64,000 bases of DNA from Lacrimispora sphenoides JCM 1415 (GCF_900105615.1 NZ_LT630003.1:3422501-3486500); one strand, 5' to 3'; counted from the first letter of the stretch, positions 25,599-35,393 are shown. The notes: generated from the letters alone by a model not told the origin. Numbers and translations: made by a program.

Positions 25599-26859
25599 TT
25601 ATGTTCTCTGTTTCCCGGTCTACGTTGCTTACAACCCCTTCCCATATCTCATTTACCGTTTCTACACAATCCATGTAGGTTTGTGCCAGAAGAGAAGAAG
25701 GGATACCTAATTCATTTGATAGAGATTTTACAGCTTTCCAGTCTGCATTTTCATAGCTAAGAATGAGTTTATAAAGCGATCCGCATATTCCTTCCTGCTT
25801 AAGCAGCGCATCCTTGATCTCCTGGGCCACAGGTACTTCTTCAAGAATTTCTTCCAATGGCGCATCAATCATGTACTGCAAGGTCGAGAACATTCCCATC
25901 ATATAAACCTCTGATCGGATAATGGGCAGGTCCTTGATGTGGTCAGAAAGGACCATAGCATAATTAGCCCGAAGAAAGGACAGCTTCAGCATGGCCTCAC
26001 GGGACTCATCACTTTCAAAATCATTGTTAAAGCTTAAAAGGTATACCCATTGCTTTAACTGACTGATTCCCATGGTAACCAGAGCCTGGCGGATGGAAGA
26101 CACTCGTCTGCGCAGAGCAAAATAAGCAGAATTTACAATTTTAAGTAGAGCGTAACTTAATGCCGCGTCATGGCTTATAACCGTTTCGATCTGTTCAATA
26201 TCCGGTTCATCTTTCGATACTTCCACAACAAGCTGGAAGAAGTTCCCTTCCAGGAATTCCATTCGTTTTACTTTCTTTGCCATAGCTTCCGCGACATAAC
26301 TGCCTTCTGCATAGTCGGCGCCGACTTCCATGGCAAGCTCATAATCCTCTTTGGTATTAACACCGGTTGCGATACATTTCTTATCAAAGCCTTTCATGGT
26401 GTTGATAAGATTATTTAAGGAAACCCGTTCTCTTCCTTCGTGCTTATTGCTGATATCCACTTTTATGTAGGTAACATAATCCAGCATGGTAAAATACTTG
26501 GGAGAAAACTGGAAATCATTGATTGCAAATATATAACCTTCCGTGCGGTATCTTTTGATGATAGCGGGCGATAAGGGATGGATCATCACATGATCTTCAA
26601 TTTGAATAATTAATTTTTCCTTATCAAAAATTTTCGGCATATTCCGGAACAATAAAGAAGGAGTAAATGTTACAAATGTAAGTTTATCCTGGAAAATCCT
26701 TTCCGTGTTCTGCATAAGAAAACCTGCTATGGTATCTGCCGCCGCCACATCGGTACTATTATAGAGGGCGTCATAATCCTTTTGAAACAGCACCTCGTAG
26801 CCAATGATCCTGTCCTCCTTAAGTGCCTTAATAGGCTGCCGGGTGACATATCTATCCAT
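25579..26859 (-). CDS. EAL-like/HDOD domain protein (YuxH-type)
   Basis: The 426-residue protein has an EAL-like domain (about 1-190) and a HDOD domain (about 195-400: SHDAALSYALLKIVNSAYFA). EAL metal ligands are partly lost: the motif reads YEVLF, the usual INxS position reads FTPS, and DDFG is NDFQ, so c-di-GMP hydrolysis is unlikely and it probably acts as a sensor or scaffold. Start at 26859 follows AAAGGAGGTAAAACA; an upstream in-frame codon would overlap cheV. It shares the cheV transcript. Confidence 0.85.
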   Translation of the reverse strand: MDRYVTRQPIKALKEDRIIGYEVLFQKDYDALYNSTDVAAADTIAGFLMQNTERIFQDKLTFVTFTPSLLFRNMPKIFDKEKLIIQIEDHVMIHPLSPAIIKRYRTEGYIFAINDFQFSPKYFTMLDYVTYIKVDISNKHEGRERVSLNNLINTMKGFDKKCIATGVNTKEDYELAMEVGADYAEGSYVAEAMAKKVKRMEFLEGNFFQLVVEVSKDEPDIEQIETVISHDAALSYALLKIVNSAYFALRRRVSSIRQALVTMGISQLKQWVYLLSFNNDFESDESREAMLKLSFLRANYAMVLSDHIKDLPIIRSEVYMMGMFSTLQYMIDAPLEEILEEVPVAQEIKDALLKQEGICGSLYKLILSYENADWKAVKSLSNELGIPSSLLAQTYMDCVETVNEIWEGVVSNVDRETENIIKEAHT

Positions 26860-26863
26860 TGTT

Positions 26864-27772
26864 TTACCTCCTTTGAAGCAAATGGTCAATCACTTCCACC
26901 AGATGTCCGATTTCCGGTTTGGACAACTGCTCATCTGCGCCCAGCTTCTTTCCTTTGATCATTAATTCCTGATTGATCATTGATGAAAAAATAACAATCG
27001 GAATGTGTTGTAACGCTTTATCGTCCTTCACCAGCTTTGTCAGATGGTGACCATCCATTTCCGGCATTTCGATATCTGTAATAATCAGGCTTAATTTATT
27101 AGCAAAGTCCGAATCATCCCGAATCTGATTTAAGTAGTCCCATGCTTCCTGTCCGTTGTTTTTAAAAGTCAGGTTATGGTAGCCTGCCTTCCTAAGCGAA
27201 GCTTCTATCATCCTGGTTAACAATATGGAATCTTCTGCAATCAGAATGGGGCTTCCATCTTTTTCCCTGTCTTCAAATTTGTTAATCTCATTCAACTGAA
27301 TCCCTGTTTCCGGAGCAATTTCCGCTACGATTTTTTCGAAATCCAGGATTGTAACCAAATCCTTTCCGCACTGGGCAATGCCTGTCGCCACTCCTTCCTC
27401 CCCCCGGCTGATGGTATTGTCCGGCTTCTGTATATCCTTCCATGAAATGCGGCTTATTCCCACTACGCTGTGAACCCGGAACGCAATATGCAGCTTATTA
27501 AAGTTAGTAATAATGAATAAATCTTTTGGCTGCTGTTCTGTTTTGCTTCCTGTCAGATAGTGGGGAAGGTCAATTACAGTGAGAAGGATATCTCTGGGCT
27601 TGAATATTCCCTCCACAGAAGGGTGAGCATGGGGAATGGGCTTTACTTTATCTGACATCATGATTTCACGTACTTTTGCCACGTTGATGCCATACAATTC
27701 ACCATAAATGGTAAATTCCATTATTTCGATCTCATTGGTACCTGACTCTAACAAAATCTCTGTTTCTGCCAT
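26864..27772 (-). CDS. cheV: Chemotaxis adaptor CheV (CheW-receiver)
   Basis: The 302-residue protein has an N-terminal CheW domain (about 12-160: GELYGINVAKVREIM, GIFKPRDILLTVIDL) and a C-terminal receiver (about 173-300) with E180-D181 and phospho-acceptor D233 (IITDIEMPEMDG), plus LSKPE. CheV couples receptors to CheA and its phosphorylation aids adaptation. It has its own sigma-D-type promoter just after cheD. The next gene starts 4 bases after its stop. Confidence 0.94.
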   Translation of the reverse strand: MAETEILLESGTNEIEIMEFTIYGELYGINVAKVREIMMSDKVKPIPHAHPSVEGIFKPRDILLTVIDLPHYLTGSKTEQQPKDLFIITNFNKLHIAFRVHSVVGISRISWKDIQKPDNTISRGEEGVATGIAQCGKDLVTILDFEKIVAEIAPETGIQLNEINKFEDREKDGSPILIAEDSILLTRMIEASLRKAGYHNLTFKNNGQEAWDYLNQIRDDSDFANKLSLIITDIEMPEMDGHHLTKLVKDDKALQHIPIVIFSSMINQELMIKGKKLGADEQLSKPEIGHLVEVIDHLLQRR

Positions 27773-27824
27773 ACTTCTTCTCCTTTATCTCAATATAATC
27801 CGGCAAAAACATCTGCCTAATAAA

Positions 27825-27852
27825 ATATCGGCATAATTCCTCCGGTTCATAA
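27825..27852 (-). promoter_or_regulatory. Sigma-D promoter for cheV
   Basis: On the minus strand TTATG (27852-27848), 15 bases, a perfect GCCGATAT (27832-27825). It starts directly after the cheD stop, about 55 bases before cheV, and is one of the two best examples of the motif here. Confidence 0.75.
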
Positions 27853-27855
27853 TGT

Positions 27856-28338
27856 TTACAAATCAATTTCCGCTCTACCGTAAGTCCTTATTCTGACTCC
27901 TCCCGTACTGACATCAAAGGTCATGGTCCGTGCGTAGTTTTCTCCCACATCCTCAGCCACAAGACGGATCCCCTCTGAGCGAAGAATCTGTTTCACGCTG
28001 ATAATATTACGGGCGCCGATATTACCAAGAGTACTGTTTCCCTGTAATTCAAACATCTTGGCTCCTCCGGCAATCTTAGCAATCAATCTGGGCTTTCTCG
28101 CTCCCATGATCTCTATCTTGCGCAGCGTTTCAGCCAGTCCGGTATCTGCGTACTTAAATATATTCCCATCACCTGAACCGAATACCTCCGGAAGCATTAT
28201 ATGTACCAAAGCTCCCAGCTTAATCATTGGGTCATACAAACTAATCCCAATGCAGGAACCAAGGGCATAGGTAATTAAAATTCCCTCCTGCCTGGCAAAC
28301 TTCATGTCTGCGATTCCAACCGTCAGATTTTTATCCAT
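27856..28338 (-). CDS. cheD: Receptor glutamine deamidase CheD
   Basis: The 160-residue CheD has Cys29 in YALGSCIGISLYDP, His45 in ALVHIMLPE and the GGAKMF segment. It deamidates receptor glutamines and binds CheC, raising its CheY-P phosphatase activity. The start overlaps cheC by 8 bases. It is the last gene of the long operon before an internal promoter. Confidence 0.95.
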   Translation of the reverse strand: MDKNLTVGIADMKFARQEGILITYALGSCIGISLYDPMIKLGALVHIMLPEVFGSGDGNIFKYADTGLAETLRKIEIMGARKPRLIAKIAGGAKMFELQGNSTLGNIGARNIISVKQILRSEGIRLVAEDVGENYARTMTFDVSTGGVRIRTYGRAEIDL

Positions 28339-28957
28339 TGATTATCCCCAGCTTTTCCATTAAAAAGTTCAATGATTGAATCTCCGGCATCATAAGTAGA
28401 TCACTATGGAGCACCTTGCCCCCTATGATAAACTGACCGCTGATCATCATCATTTTATCCGTCTGATAGCCAAACTCCACCATTGGCACGCTTAATATTC
28501 CGCCCAGCATATTGATCGCTGTATCAGGAACAGACAAACTAATGGAGACGTCACTGAGGGAGGAAATGGCATTGACGTAAGAAGATATGATAATATTTCC
28601 CACCTCTTCAAGTGCTGAGGTTTCCAAAACATTTAACTGGTAATAGTCTTCAATTTCCTCCTGCATAAGACTGGATAAGACCTGGTTGATAAAATCCAGC
28701 TTCAGGACAAACAGCATTAGTCCGTTGATTTCTCCAGACATCTTAACCAATATAGCCGCCACAATTTCTTCCGGGTCTCCCAAGAATTTAATGGCATCGT
28801 TATAATCGAGAATCTGTACATCCGGAAGAGTCATGCGCACGGTCTTTCCCAGCATGGAGGAAAGTGCAGTAGCGGAATTGCCTGTGCCTATGCTGCCTAT
28901 CTCCCGGATTAAGTCAAGCCCTAATCCGCTCATTTCATCGTAACGTGTTATCTTCAT
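28331..28957 (-). CDS. cheC: CheY-P phosphatase CheC
   Basis: The 208-residue CheC has two pseudo-symmetric halves. The second active site is intact (S114-x3-E118-x2-N121 in SALEEVGNIII). In the first, D15-x3-E19-x2 is followed by Ser22 (LIREIGSIGTGN) where Asn is normal, so that site is probably weak or dead. CheC removes phosphate from CheY and partners CheD. A GGAGGG site precedes the ATG. Confidence 0.93.
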   Translation of the reverse strand: MKITRYDEMSGLGLDLIREIGSIGTGNSATALSSMLGKTVRMTLPDVQILDYNDAIKFLGDPEEIVAAILVKMSGEINGLMLFVLKLDFINQVLSSLMQEEIEDYYQLNVLETSALEEVGNIIISSYVNAISSLSDVSISLSVPDTAINMLGGILSVPMVEFGYQTDKMMMISGQFIIGGKVLHSDLLMMPEIQSLNFLMEKLGIING

Positions 28958-28987
28958 GATATCACCCTCCTTCCTTACCGGCTATTC

Positions 28988-29764
28988 TCAACTTTGCCGA
29001 AGTGTATTTATGGTTGTTTCAATCTCATCAGAAGTCTGCACCATTTTTAGAGAGTAAGAATAAGCTCTCTGGGCCTCCATCATTCTTGTCATTTCCTGGG
29101 CAAAATCCGTGCCTGACACCTCCTCGGCACCTTTTATCACTTTTGCATTTTCAAGCAGAATGGGAGCTCCGTTTTTATCTGTTACCGTGTATTCATTATT
29201 TCCTATATCGGAAATTCCGTCTCTTCTTGCAAAGGTATAAACACCTATGGCTTTTGGATCATGCTCATCTTCTTCCAGCTCTTCTTCCTCTTCCTCAATT
29301 TCCTCTTCTGATCCGGGATAAACAGCCGGCTTGACAGGATAGGTGATTTCTTGCTGGTCCATGTTTAAAACTCTCTTTCCTGAAGAATTAACCAGATAAT
29401 AATTGTCTCCCATCATGGAAAGCTGAAAGTGTCCGTCCCTGGAATAGGTAATGGCCCCTGTAACCGGGTCTTTTAACATGAAAAAGCCTTCTCCCTCTAT
29501 GGCGTGGTCGTTCTCAAGTCCCGTTTCCTTATAAGGCATAGCAGTCATATCGGACTTTAAAAGGTCTACCCTGGTTCCGCTGCCTGTCTGCGCCGCACTG
29601 CCGCCCTGAGAACTCCTTGTCTGGGCATATATCAGATCTGAAAACACACTGTATTGAGGTTTAAAGCCTGTTGTATTTACATTAGCAATATTATTGGATA
29701 CCACATTAAGCTTTGTCTGCTGATTTAAAGCTCCCAAAGCTCCAATATAAAAAGACTGGTTCAT
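28988..29764 (-). CDS. Flagellar rod protein, FlgF/FlgG family (FlhP-like)
   Basis: The 258-residue protein has the rod-protein N-terminal motif (LNVVSNNIANVNTTGFK, about 19-35) and the C-terminal coil EMTRMMEAQRAYSYSLKMVQ. It forms the axial rod. Residues about 158-168 are an acidic run (EEEEEELEED), unusual in the outward domain. It follows a sister rod gene by 13 bases. The pair corresponds to flhO-flhP of Bacillus; which of the two is distal rod FlgG is not clear. Confidence 0.88.
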   Translation of the reverse strand: MNQSFYIGALGALNQQTKLNVVSNNIANVNTTGFKPQYSVFSDLIYAQTRSSQGGSAAQTGSGTRVDLLKSDMTAMPYKETGLENDHAIEGEGFFMLKDPVTGAITYSRDGHFQLSMMGDNYYLVNSSGKRVLNMDQQEITYPVKPAVYPGSEEEIEEEEEELEEDEHDPKAIGVYTFARRDGISDIGNNEYTVTDKNGAPILLENAKVIKGAEEVSGTDFAQEMTRMMEAQRAYSYSLKMVQTSDEIETTINTLRQS

Positions 29765-29777
29765 CTACTCTTCCCCC

Positions 29778-30581
29778 TTATACTCTGCCTATCTCAGTGG
29801 ATACCTTGCCCATGAGCTGGTCATATATCCGAAGTACCTGGGCAGCACTTTGAGTTGCCCTTTGGCTGGTGATCATCTGAGTCATCTCATCAATAGGGTC
29901 AATATTGGACCGTTCCAGTGACTTCCACTGGATTCCTCCATCCACTCCATTCCCGGCTGCTGTCGTGGTAAAGATACCGTTATCTCCCTTTACAAGCTGG
30001 GAGTAATCATCAAAGTCCACAACACGGATTTTTCCTAAGAGGACTGGTTCCTGTTCCTCTGTATTCCCGTCGTCCTCTCCGTTTTTCAGTCCTTTTATTG
30101 GCATTTCATAAATATTACCTAACGGATCCACTGTAATATGGTCTGAAGGAAGCTCAATGGGGGTTCCATCTTCCCCAAGCACCCTGCCCCGGGAAGGTGA
30201 GGTAAGGTATCCTTCTTCATCAATCGTAAAAGAACCGTTTCTGGTATAAACCTGATTTCCTGTGGCATCCTGTATGGCAAAGAATCCTGGTTTTGTCAAA
30301 GCAAAATCCAGGTTTCCTCCAGTTTCCTCCACAGCTCCCTGATTATGGCTGGTCACTGTGCTCCTGGAAGCACGTATCATTGATACGGACCCAATCTGAA
30401 CAGGATTGCTTTTGTCACGATTTCCGCTCCGGTAAAGCATTTCATCCCGAAACGTGGTGCTGACCATGCGGTCAGGCTTAAACCCCGGTGTTGCACTATT
30501 GACCATATTATTTCCGATTACATTTAAGTTCCTGGTCTGATACAGCATTCCTGATGCCAGATTGTAGAATCCTTGAAACAT
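29778..30581 (-). CDS. Flagellar rod protein, FlgF/FlgG family (FlhO-like)
   Basis: The 267-residue protein has the motif LNVIGNNMVNSATPGFKPDR (about 19-38) and the C-terminal EMTQMITSQRATQSAAQVL coil. It is a second axial rod subunit, first of the pair behind fliA. An acidic loop (about 162-173, GEDDGNTEEQE) matches a similar loop in its neighbour. Spacing to fliA is 18 bases, so it is in the same operon. Confidence 0.88.
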   Translation of the reverse strand: MFQGFYNLASGMLYQTRNLNVIGNNMVNSATPGFKPDRMVSTTFRDEMLYRSGNRDKSNPVQIGSVSMIRASRSTVTSHNQGAVEETGGNLDFALTKPGFFAIQDATGNQVYTRNGSFTIDEEGYLTSPSRGRVLGEDGTPIELPSDHITVDPLGNIYEMPIKGLKNGEDDGNTEEQEPVLLGKIRVVDFDDYSQLVKGDNGIFTTTAAGNGVDGGIQWKSLERSNIDPIDEMTQMITSQRATQSAAQVLRIYDQLMGKVSTEIGRV

Positions 30582-30599
30582 TTCTTTTCTCCCTTCCTA

Positions 30600-31373
30600 C
30601 TACTCATTTATGAAATTAGTCAGATTCAATCTGAGCTTTTGAAGCGCATTGGAATGAATCTGGGAGATCCTTGGCTCACTGACTTTCATGATCTGTGCAA
30701 TCTCCCTCATATTTAATTCGTCCATATAGTACAATGAAATAACCTTTTGTTCATTTTCTTTTAAATCATTTATGGCAGAAACCAAAATTTCCTTAAATTC
30801 CTTCTGGAGATAATGATTCTCAGGCTGGTCATGTTCGTTCATTGACGGAAGCTGCATTGACTTTTTCTCTTCACTTCCCGCCTCCAGGACCATGTCCAGG
30901 GAAATGATGCTGTAAACATTAGTCTTGCCTAAAGTTTCCTGGTATTTTTCCATGGTGATGTCCATGTAATCCGCCGTTTCCTGTGAAGTAGGAAAACGCC
31001 CCAGACGGTTACACAATTCTACGACCGCATTGTCCATGATCTTAGCATTTTTTCTTACGCTTCTGGGAATCCAGTCCTGCTTTCTCGCCATATCAATAAC
31101 CATTCCGCGAATCCGCTTGGAGATATAAGTTTCAAACTTAACATTTAATTCCGGATCAAACTTTTCGATTCCATTCATAATCGTTAATACGCCTTCATTG
31201 ACAATATCCTCCACCTGTGCAAAGCTTAAATATACGTCTCGCATCTGGAGTGATATGTTCCTGACCATATTTATATACCGCATCACAAGTTCATGCTTGA
31301 CCCTGATGTCTTTTGTTCGCTTGTATTTAATTAATAAATCTTCATTGGTATATTGGCTTAAATCCTGTTCCAT
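30600..31373 (-). CDS. fliA: Flagellar sigma factor FliA (sigma-28/sigma-D)
   Basis: The roughly 257-residue sigma-70 family protein has region 2 (EDIVNEGVLTIMNGIEKFDP, about 54-73; RIRGMVIDMARKQDWIPRSV), region 3 and region 4 (LYYMDELNMREIAQIMKVSE, about 215-234). It would direct polymerase to the NNCGATAW promoters found here. I choose the ATG of MEQDLSQ; a TTG at 31412 extends the frame but overlaps flhA and adds residues unlike the family. No strong ribosome site marks the start, so this is uncertain. Confidence 0.93.
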   Translation of the reverse strand: MEQDLSQYTNEDLLIKYKRTKDIRVKHELVMRYINMVRNISLQMRDVYLSFAQVEDIVNEGVLTIMNGIEKFDPELNVKFETYISKRIRGMVIDMARKQDWIPRSVRKNAKIMDNAVVELCNRLGRFPTSQETADYMDITMEKYQETLGKTNVYSIISLDMVLEAGSEEKKSMQLPSMNEHDQPENHYLQKEFKEILVSAINDLKENEQKVISLYYMDELNMREIAQIMKVSEPRISQIHSNALQKLRLNLTNFINE

Positions 31374-31408
31374 TCCGACTAACACTGCCTTTCTGTAACA
31401 AAATCCGG

Positions 31409-33481
31409 TCAAAGGGTAATATTCCCGATTGCCTGAATCTGAATATTATTTGCAATCTCATTAAAGGAAAGGACATATGCATTGGGATAAAACTGCTCGA
31501 TCAATCGGTAGAAATAAAGCCTTACAACCTGGCTTGTAAGAATCACCGGCTTCTGCTCTAAATCCGCAAATTTCTTCATTTGTTCTCCCACCTGTCCGAT
31601 CACAGACTGCATCACATCCGGGCTGAGGGCAAGATAGATGCCCTGTTCTCCTTTTGCCATACTGCCTATAATATTTTTCTCCAGCTCTGCATCCAGGGTG
31701 AGTACCTTCATCTGTCCTCCTTCGCAGAACATTCTGGTTATGGTCCTCTTTAAAGCAATTCTGATGTTTTCTGTAATCACATCCATATCCCTGGTGGTTG
31801 GAAGAGAATCTGCTATGGTTGCCAGAATCGTTTCCATGTCTTTGACTGGAACCCCTTCCTTCAAAAGGTTAATGAGAATTTTCTGAATGCTGCCATATGT
31901 AAACTGGTTCGGGAATAGTTCGTCCACCAGCTCCGGAGAGTGTTTCTTCACGTTTTCCAGCAACTGCATAACTTCCTGCCGTCCTAACAGCTCATAAGCG
32001 TGCTGCCTGATGGTCTCTGATAAATGAGTCAGCATAACAGAAAGTGGATCAATAACGGTATAGCCGTAAATTTCCGCCATTTCCTTGTTTTCAGGCCTGA
32101 TCCATTTACTGGGAATGCCATAAGCCGGCTCCACCGTTTCAATTCCGTCTACTTCACCTGAAATAGAGGGGGGTTCCAATGCCAGATAATAATCTACCAG
32201 TATTTCTCCCCTGGATACCTCTTCACCCCTGATCTTTATGACATACTGATTTGTATTTAAACTGGAACTGTCCCTAAGCCTGACAGAGGGAATGACAAGT
32301 CCCATGTCCTGAGCATACTGTCTTCTGAAAATAACGATCCGGTTAATCATCTTTCCACCGCTGCTCTCATCGATCAGCGGAATCAGACTATAGCCAAATT
32401 CCATCTCAATAGGTTCTACGTTAATAAGAGCGTAAACATTGTTCACATCCCGGTAGTAGGACTCTTCGTCGGAACCCCCCTGTGCTGCTTCTTCAGGCGC
32501 GGCCATGGCTAACGCCGTTTCCGGAAGGCCGGAGGCTGACTGACGAACCTTATTCCCTAACTGATAACCGGCTATAATAAGCACAGCTGCCATAACAGCC
32601 AACTGAATCTTAGGCATTCCAGGTACCAGCATTAATACGATCATTACAAAACCAGTAAGCATAATAGCCCTGGGCTGGGCCATAAACTGACCCGATATGT
32701 CGTCATTTAATGTGCCTTCCGATACGGCTCTGGTTACCACCATTCCGGTGGCCGTAGCGATCAGAAGAGCCGGAACCTGGGAAACAAGTCCATCTCCTAC
32801 CGTGGCGATAGAATAAATGGACATCACCTGTCCAAACTCCAGATTTGATTGCACCATGCCGATAATGGCACCGCCAATAAAGTTAATGGCAGTGGTGATC
32901 AGGGACATGATAGCATCTCCCTTTACAAACTTCGTGGCACCATCCATGGCTCCATAAAAATCTGCTTCTTTCTGAACCTTATACCGTCTCAGCTTTGCTT
33001 CCTGCTCATTGATCAGACCGGAGCTTAAATCAGCGTCAATGGCCATCTGTTTACCGGGCATGGCGTCTAAGGTAAACCTGGCCGCAACTTCTGATACACG
33101 TTCCGTTCCCTTTGTAATAACCAGGAAGTTTACCAGAACGATAATGAGGAATATGATGAAACCAACAACAACATTTCCCTGTAAAACGAAATCACCGAAG
33201 GCTTTGATCACCTGTCCCGAGGATCCCTGATTAGACAAAATATTTCTCGTGGAAGACACATTCAATCCCAGACGAAGCAGGGTAGTCACCAAAAGCAGGG
33301 CTGGAAAGATTGAAAATTCTAAAGGTTCTTTTATGTTCATGGTTATCAGTAAGATAATCATGGAAAGGGAAATATTTATAATAATCATTACGTCCACAAA
33401 AAACGGAGGCAATGGAATAATCAATAGAAGTACGATCAAAATGACAAATACTACTACAGAATTTTTCAGTAATGTCTTCAT
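31409..33481 (-). CDS. flhA: Flagellar export gate protein FlhA
   Basis: The 690-residue protein has about eight N-terminal membrane helices (1-320), the conserved FHIPEP-type loop (TLDAMPGKQMAIDADLSSGL at about 138-157), and a large cytoplasmic domain (about 350-690) that binds chaperone-substrate complexes. It forms the export gate ring. It is followed directly by fliA; flhF and flhG, often found here in clostridia, are absent. Confidence 0.97.
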   Translation of the reverse strand: MKTLLKNSVVVFVILIVLLLIIPLPPFFVDVMIIINISLSMIILLITMNIKEPLEFSIFPALLLVTTLLRLGLNVSSTRNILSNQGSSGQVIKAFGDFVLQGNVVVGFIIFLIIVLVNFLVITKGTERVSEVAARFTLDAMPGKQMAIDADLSSGLINEQEAKLRRYKVQKEADFYGAMDGATKFVKGDAIMSLITTAINFIGGAIIGMVQSNLEFGQVMSIYSIATVGDGLVSQVPALLIATATGMVVTRAVSEGTLNDDISGQFMAQPRAIMLTGFVMIVLMLVPGMPKIQLAVMAAVLIIAGYQLGNKVRQSASGLPETALAMAAPEEAAQGGSDEESYYRDVNNVYALINVEPIEMEFGYSLIPLIDESSGGKMINRIVIFRRQYAQDMGLVIPSVRLRDSSSLNTNQYVIKIRGEEVSRGEILVDYYLALEPPSISGEVDGIETVEPAYGIPSKWIRPENKEMAEIYGYTVIDPLSVMLTHLSETIRQHAYELLGRQEVMQLLENVKKHSPELVDELFPNQFTYGSIQKILINLLKEGVPVKDMETILATIADSLPTTRDMDVITENIRIALKRTITRMFCEGGQMKVLTLDAELEKNIIGSMAKGEQGIYLALSPDVMQSVIGQVGEQMKKFADLEQKPVILTSQVVRLYFYRLIEQFYPNAYVLSFNEIANNIQIQAIGNITL

Positions 33482-33518
33482 TCTTTTACACCATTTCTTT
33501 CAGTTTCTCTGCTGTTTT

Positions 33519-34580
33519 TTATTCTATGATCTTGTTATTCATGCGGTATACATATACCAGGATTTCAGCGACCATACCATAGTATTCCGAAGGAATTTCG
33601 CTCCCTACCTGGGTGGCGGCAAAAATGCCTCTTGCCAAAGGTTTATTTTCAATCACATATACCCCATGTTCCTCGCCTATAGCCACAATTCTCAAGGCCA
33701 GTTCATCCTGACCCTTGGCCACAAGAACGGGAGCATTATCCTTCTCTATGTCATAGCGCAGAGCCACCGCAAAATGGGTGGGGTTACGTATGATCACGTC
33801 CGCTTCAGGGACCGACTGCATCATCCTGGAACGGGCCCTCTCTCTTTGGAGGCTTCGGATACGCCCCTTAATTTCAGGATTTCCTTCGGTCTGCTTGAAT
33901 TCCTCTTTTAGTTCCTGCTTTGACATTCTGATCTGGCGTTCATAATCCCACCGCTGATAAAAAAAATCAAAACCAGCAACGGCCAGGAAGATAAGAGAAA
34001 CCCTGAAGACCATATCCATAATGGCACTCAGCACATACACAGAAGAATCTTTTAAGTCCATATCAATGGTTCTTGCTATTGGCGTTAAATCACCTTTAAT
34101 GATTTGATACAGAATGATTCCAAGTATGGTAATCTTCAGCAAATTTTTCAATAGTTCTATCAGACTTTTTAGAGATATAATATTTTTTATCCCCTGTATA
34201 GGATTTAACCGGCTAAACTTAGGGGCTAAATTACTTTTTGTAATCAAAAATCTTGTTTGTACCCCGGTTCCCAGTACAGCCAGTACAATACCTGCCAAAA
34301 GAATAGGGAGAGCTGCTTTTAAAACCGCCCACGCTGTATCTGCAAAAATACCGGCGGAATAATCAGACAAATTCTCCACCCCGGGAGCCAGGCTTAAATA
34401 TTTAATCATATAATCCCGTATGGTCCGATACATAAAAGGAAATAACATTTTCAGCAGCACGAAGGTTCCAAGTAAGGAAGCTATCATAATTACATCCTTA
34501 CTGATGGCAACATGACCCTTTTTTCGTTCATCCCGCCGTTTTTTCGGTGAGGCCTTTTCGGTTTTTGAAGGATCTTGCAT
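33519..34580 (-). CDS. flhB: Flagellar export switch protein FlhB
   Basis: The 353-residue protein has a basic N-terminus (KKRRDERKKGH), four membrane helices (about 30-210) and a cytoplasmic domain with the autocleavage motif NPTH at 266-269 (IIRNPTHFAVALRYD). Cleavage switches export from hook to filament substrates. It lies between fliR and flhA. A separate short FlhB-like gene is encoded at 6.7-7.1 kb. Confidence 0.97.
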   Translation of the reverse strand: MQDPSKTEKASPKKRRDERKKGHVAISKDVIMIASLLGTFVLLKMLFPFMYRTIRDYMIKYLSLAPGVENLSDYSAGIFADTAWAVLKAALPILLAGIVLAVLGTGVQTRFLITKSNLAPKFSRLNPIQGIKNIISLKSLIELLKNLLKITILGIILYQIIKGDLTPIARTIDMDLKDSSVYVLSAIMDMVFRVSLIFLAVAGFDFFYQRWDYERQIRMSKQELKEEFKQTEGNPEIKGRIRSLQRERARSRMMQSVPEADVIIRNPTHFAVALRYDIEKDNAPVLVAKGQDELALRIVAIGEEHGVYVIENKPLARGIFAATQVGSEIPSEYYGMVAEILVYVYRMNNKIIE

Positions 34581-34604
34581 TGCCGTTCATCACATCCTTT
34601 GCAT

Positions 34605-35366
34605 TTATAAAAGTCTGATTATATCCTGAACTGTTAAAAGCATCTGGCTTATCACACCGCCTACATAATCCGTCATAGGAGAAAACAGAAAAATCAGCAT
34701 AATGAGACCAATTGCGATCTTAGCCTGTATGTTCACAACAAACACATTAATTTGAGGTATTATTTTCATTAAGACCCCGACTGCAATCTCAGTTAAAAAT
34801 TCAATGGCAATTAAAGGAAATGCGAACTTTACAGCCATAGTAATACACTGAATGAAAATTTCCAGTATTGCCCTCGCCGCACGGCTTCCCAACACGGCCT
34901 GCCCGTAAGGAACTATTTCTGCTGACTTTATAAGAAGCCGAAACAGTGCCAGATGGCCATCCACAGCGAAGAACAACAGAATAAAATACGCCTGATAAAG
35001 CGTTCCCGTAAGAGCAATCTGAGCGTTGGTCTGAGGATCATAGATCATTGCCATGGATAATCCCATCTGAAAATCCATAATTGTCCCCGCAAAAGTTATG
35101 ACCATAAGAAATAATTCCATGACAAAGCCAATGGCAAACCCTACAGCAAATTCTTTTAAAAGAAGCACTGCAAATTCAATGGAATTCACAGGCTCGGGCA
35201 CCTGGGCCGAGGAAAAAGAATAAATAAGCAGCGTAAATACCATGATCATGCCGCCCTTGACCTGTGCCGGAACATTTCTTCTGCCCCAAATAGGGTTCAA
35301 AAGAATAAAACCTGACATTCTCATAAAAATAAGGGAAAACAGCATCATCTGTCCTATTTCCGGCAT
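34605..35366 (-). CDS. fliR: Flagellar export protein FliR
   Basis: The 253-residue integral membrane protein has about six helices and typical stretches (RMSGFILLNPIWGRRNVPAQ, about 12-31; KEFAVGFAIGFVMEL). It is part of the FliPQR export channel. Gene order fliP-fliQ-fliR-flhB-flhA is conserved. The 76-base gap before it holds a repeat shared with the motA-motB gap. AAAGGAAG precedes the ATG. Confidence 0.96.
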   Translation of the reverse strand: MPEIGQMMLFSLIFMRMSGFILLNPIWGRRNVPAQVKGGMIMVFTLLIYSFSSAQVPEPVNSIEFAVLLLKEFAVGFAIGFVMELFLMVITFAGTIMDFQMGLSMAMIYDPQTNAQIALTGTLYQAYFILLFFAVDGHLALFRLLIKSAEIVPYGQAVLGSRAARAILEIFIQCITMAVKFAFPLIAIEFLTEIAVGVLMKIIPQINVFVVNIQAKIAIGLIMLIFLFSPMTDYVGGVISQMLLTVQDIIRLL

Positions 35367-35393
35367 CTAAATCTTCCTTTCCTCTTCTCTGAC

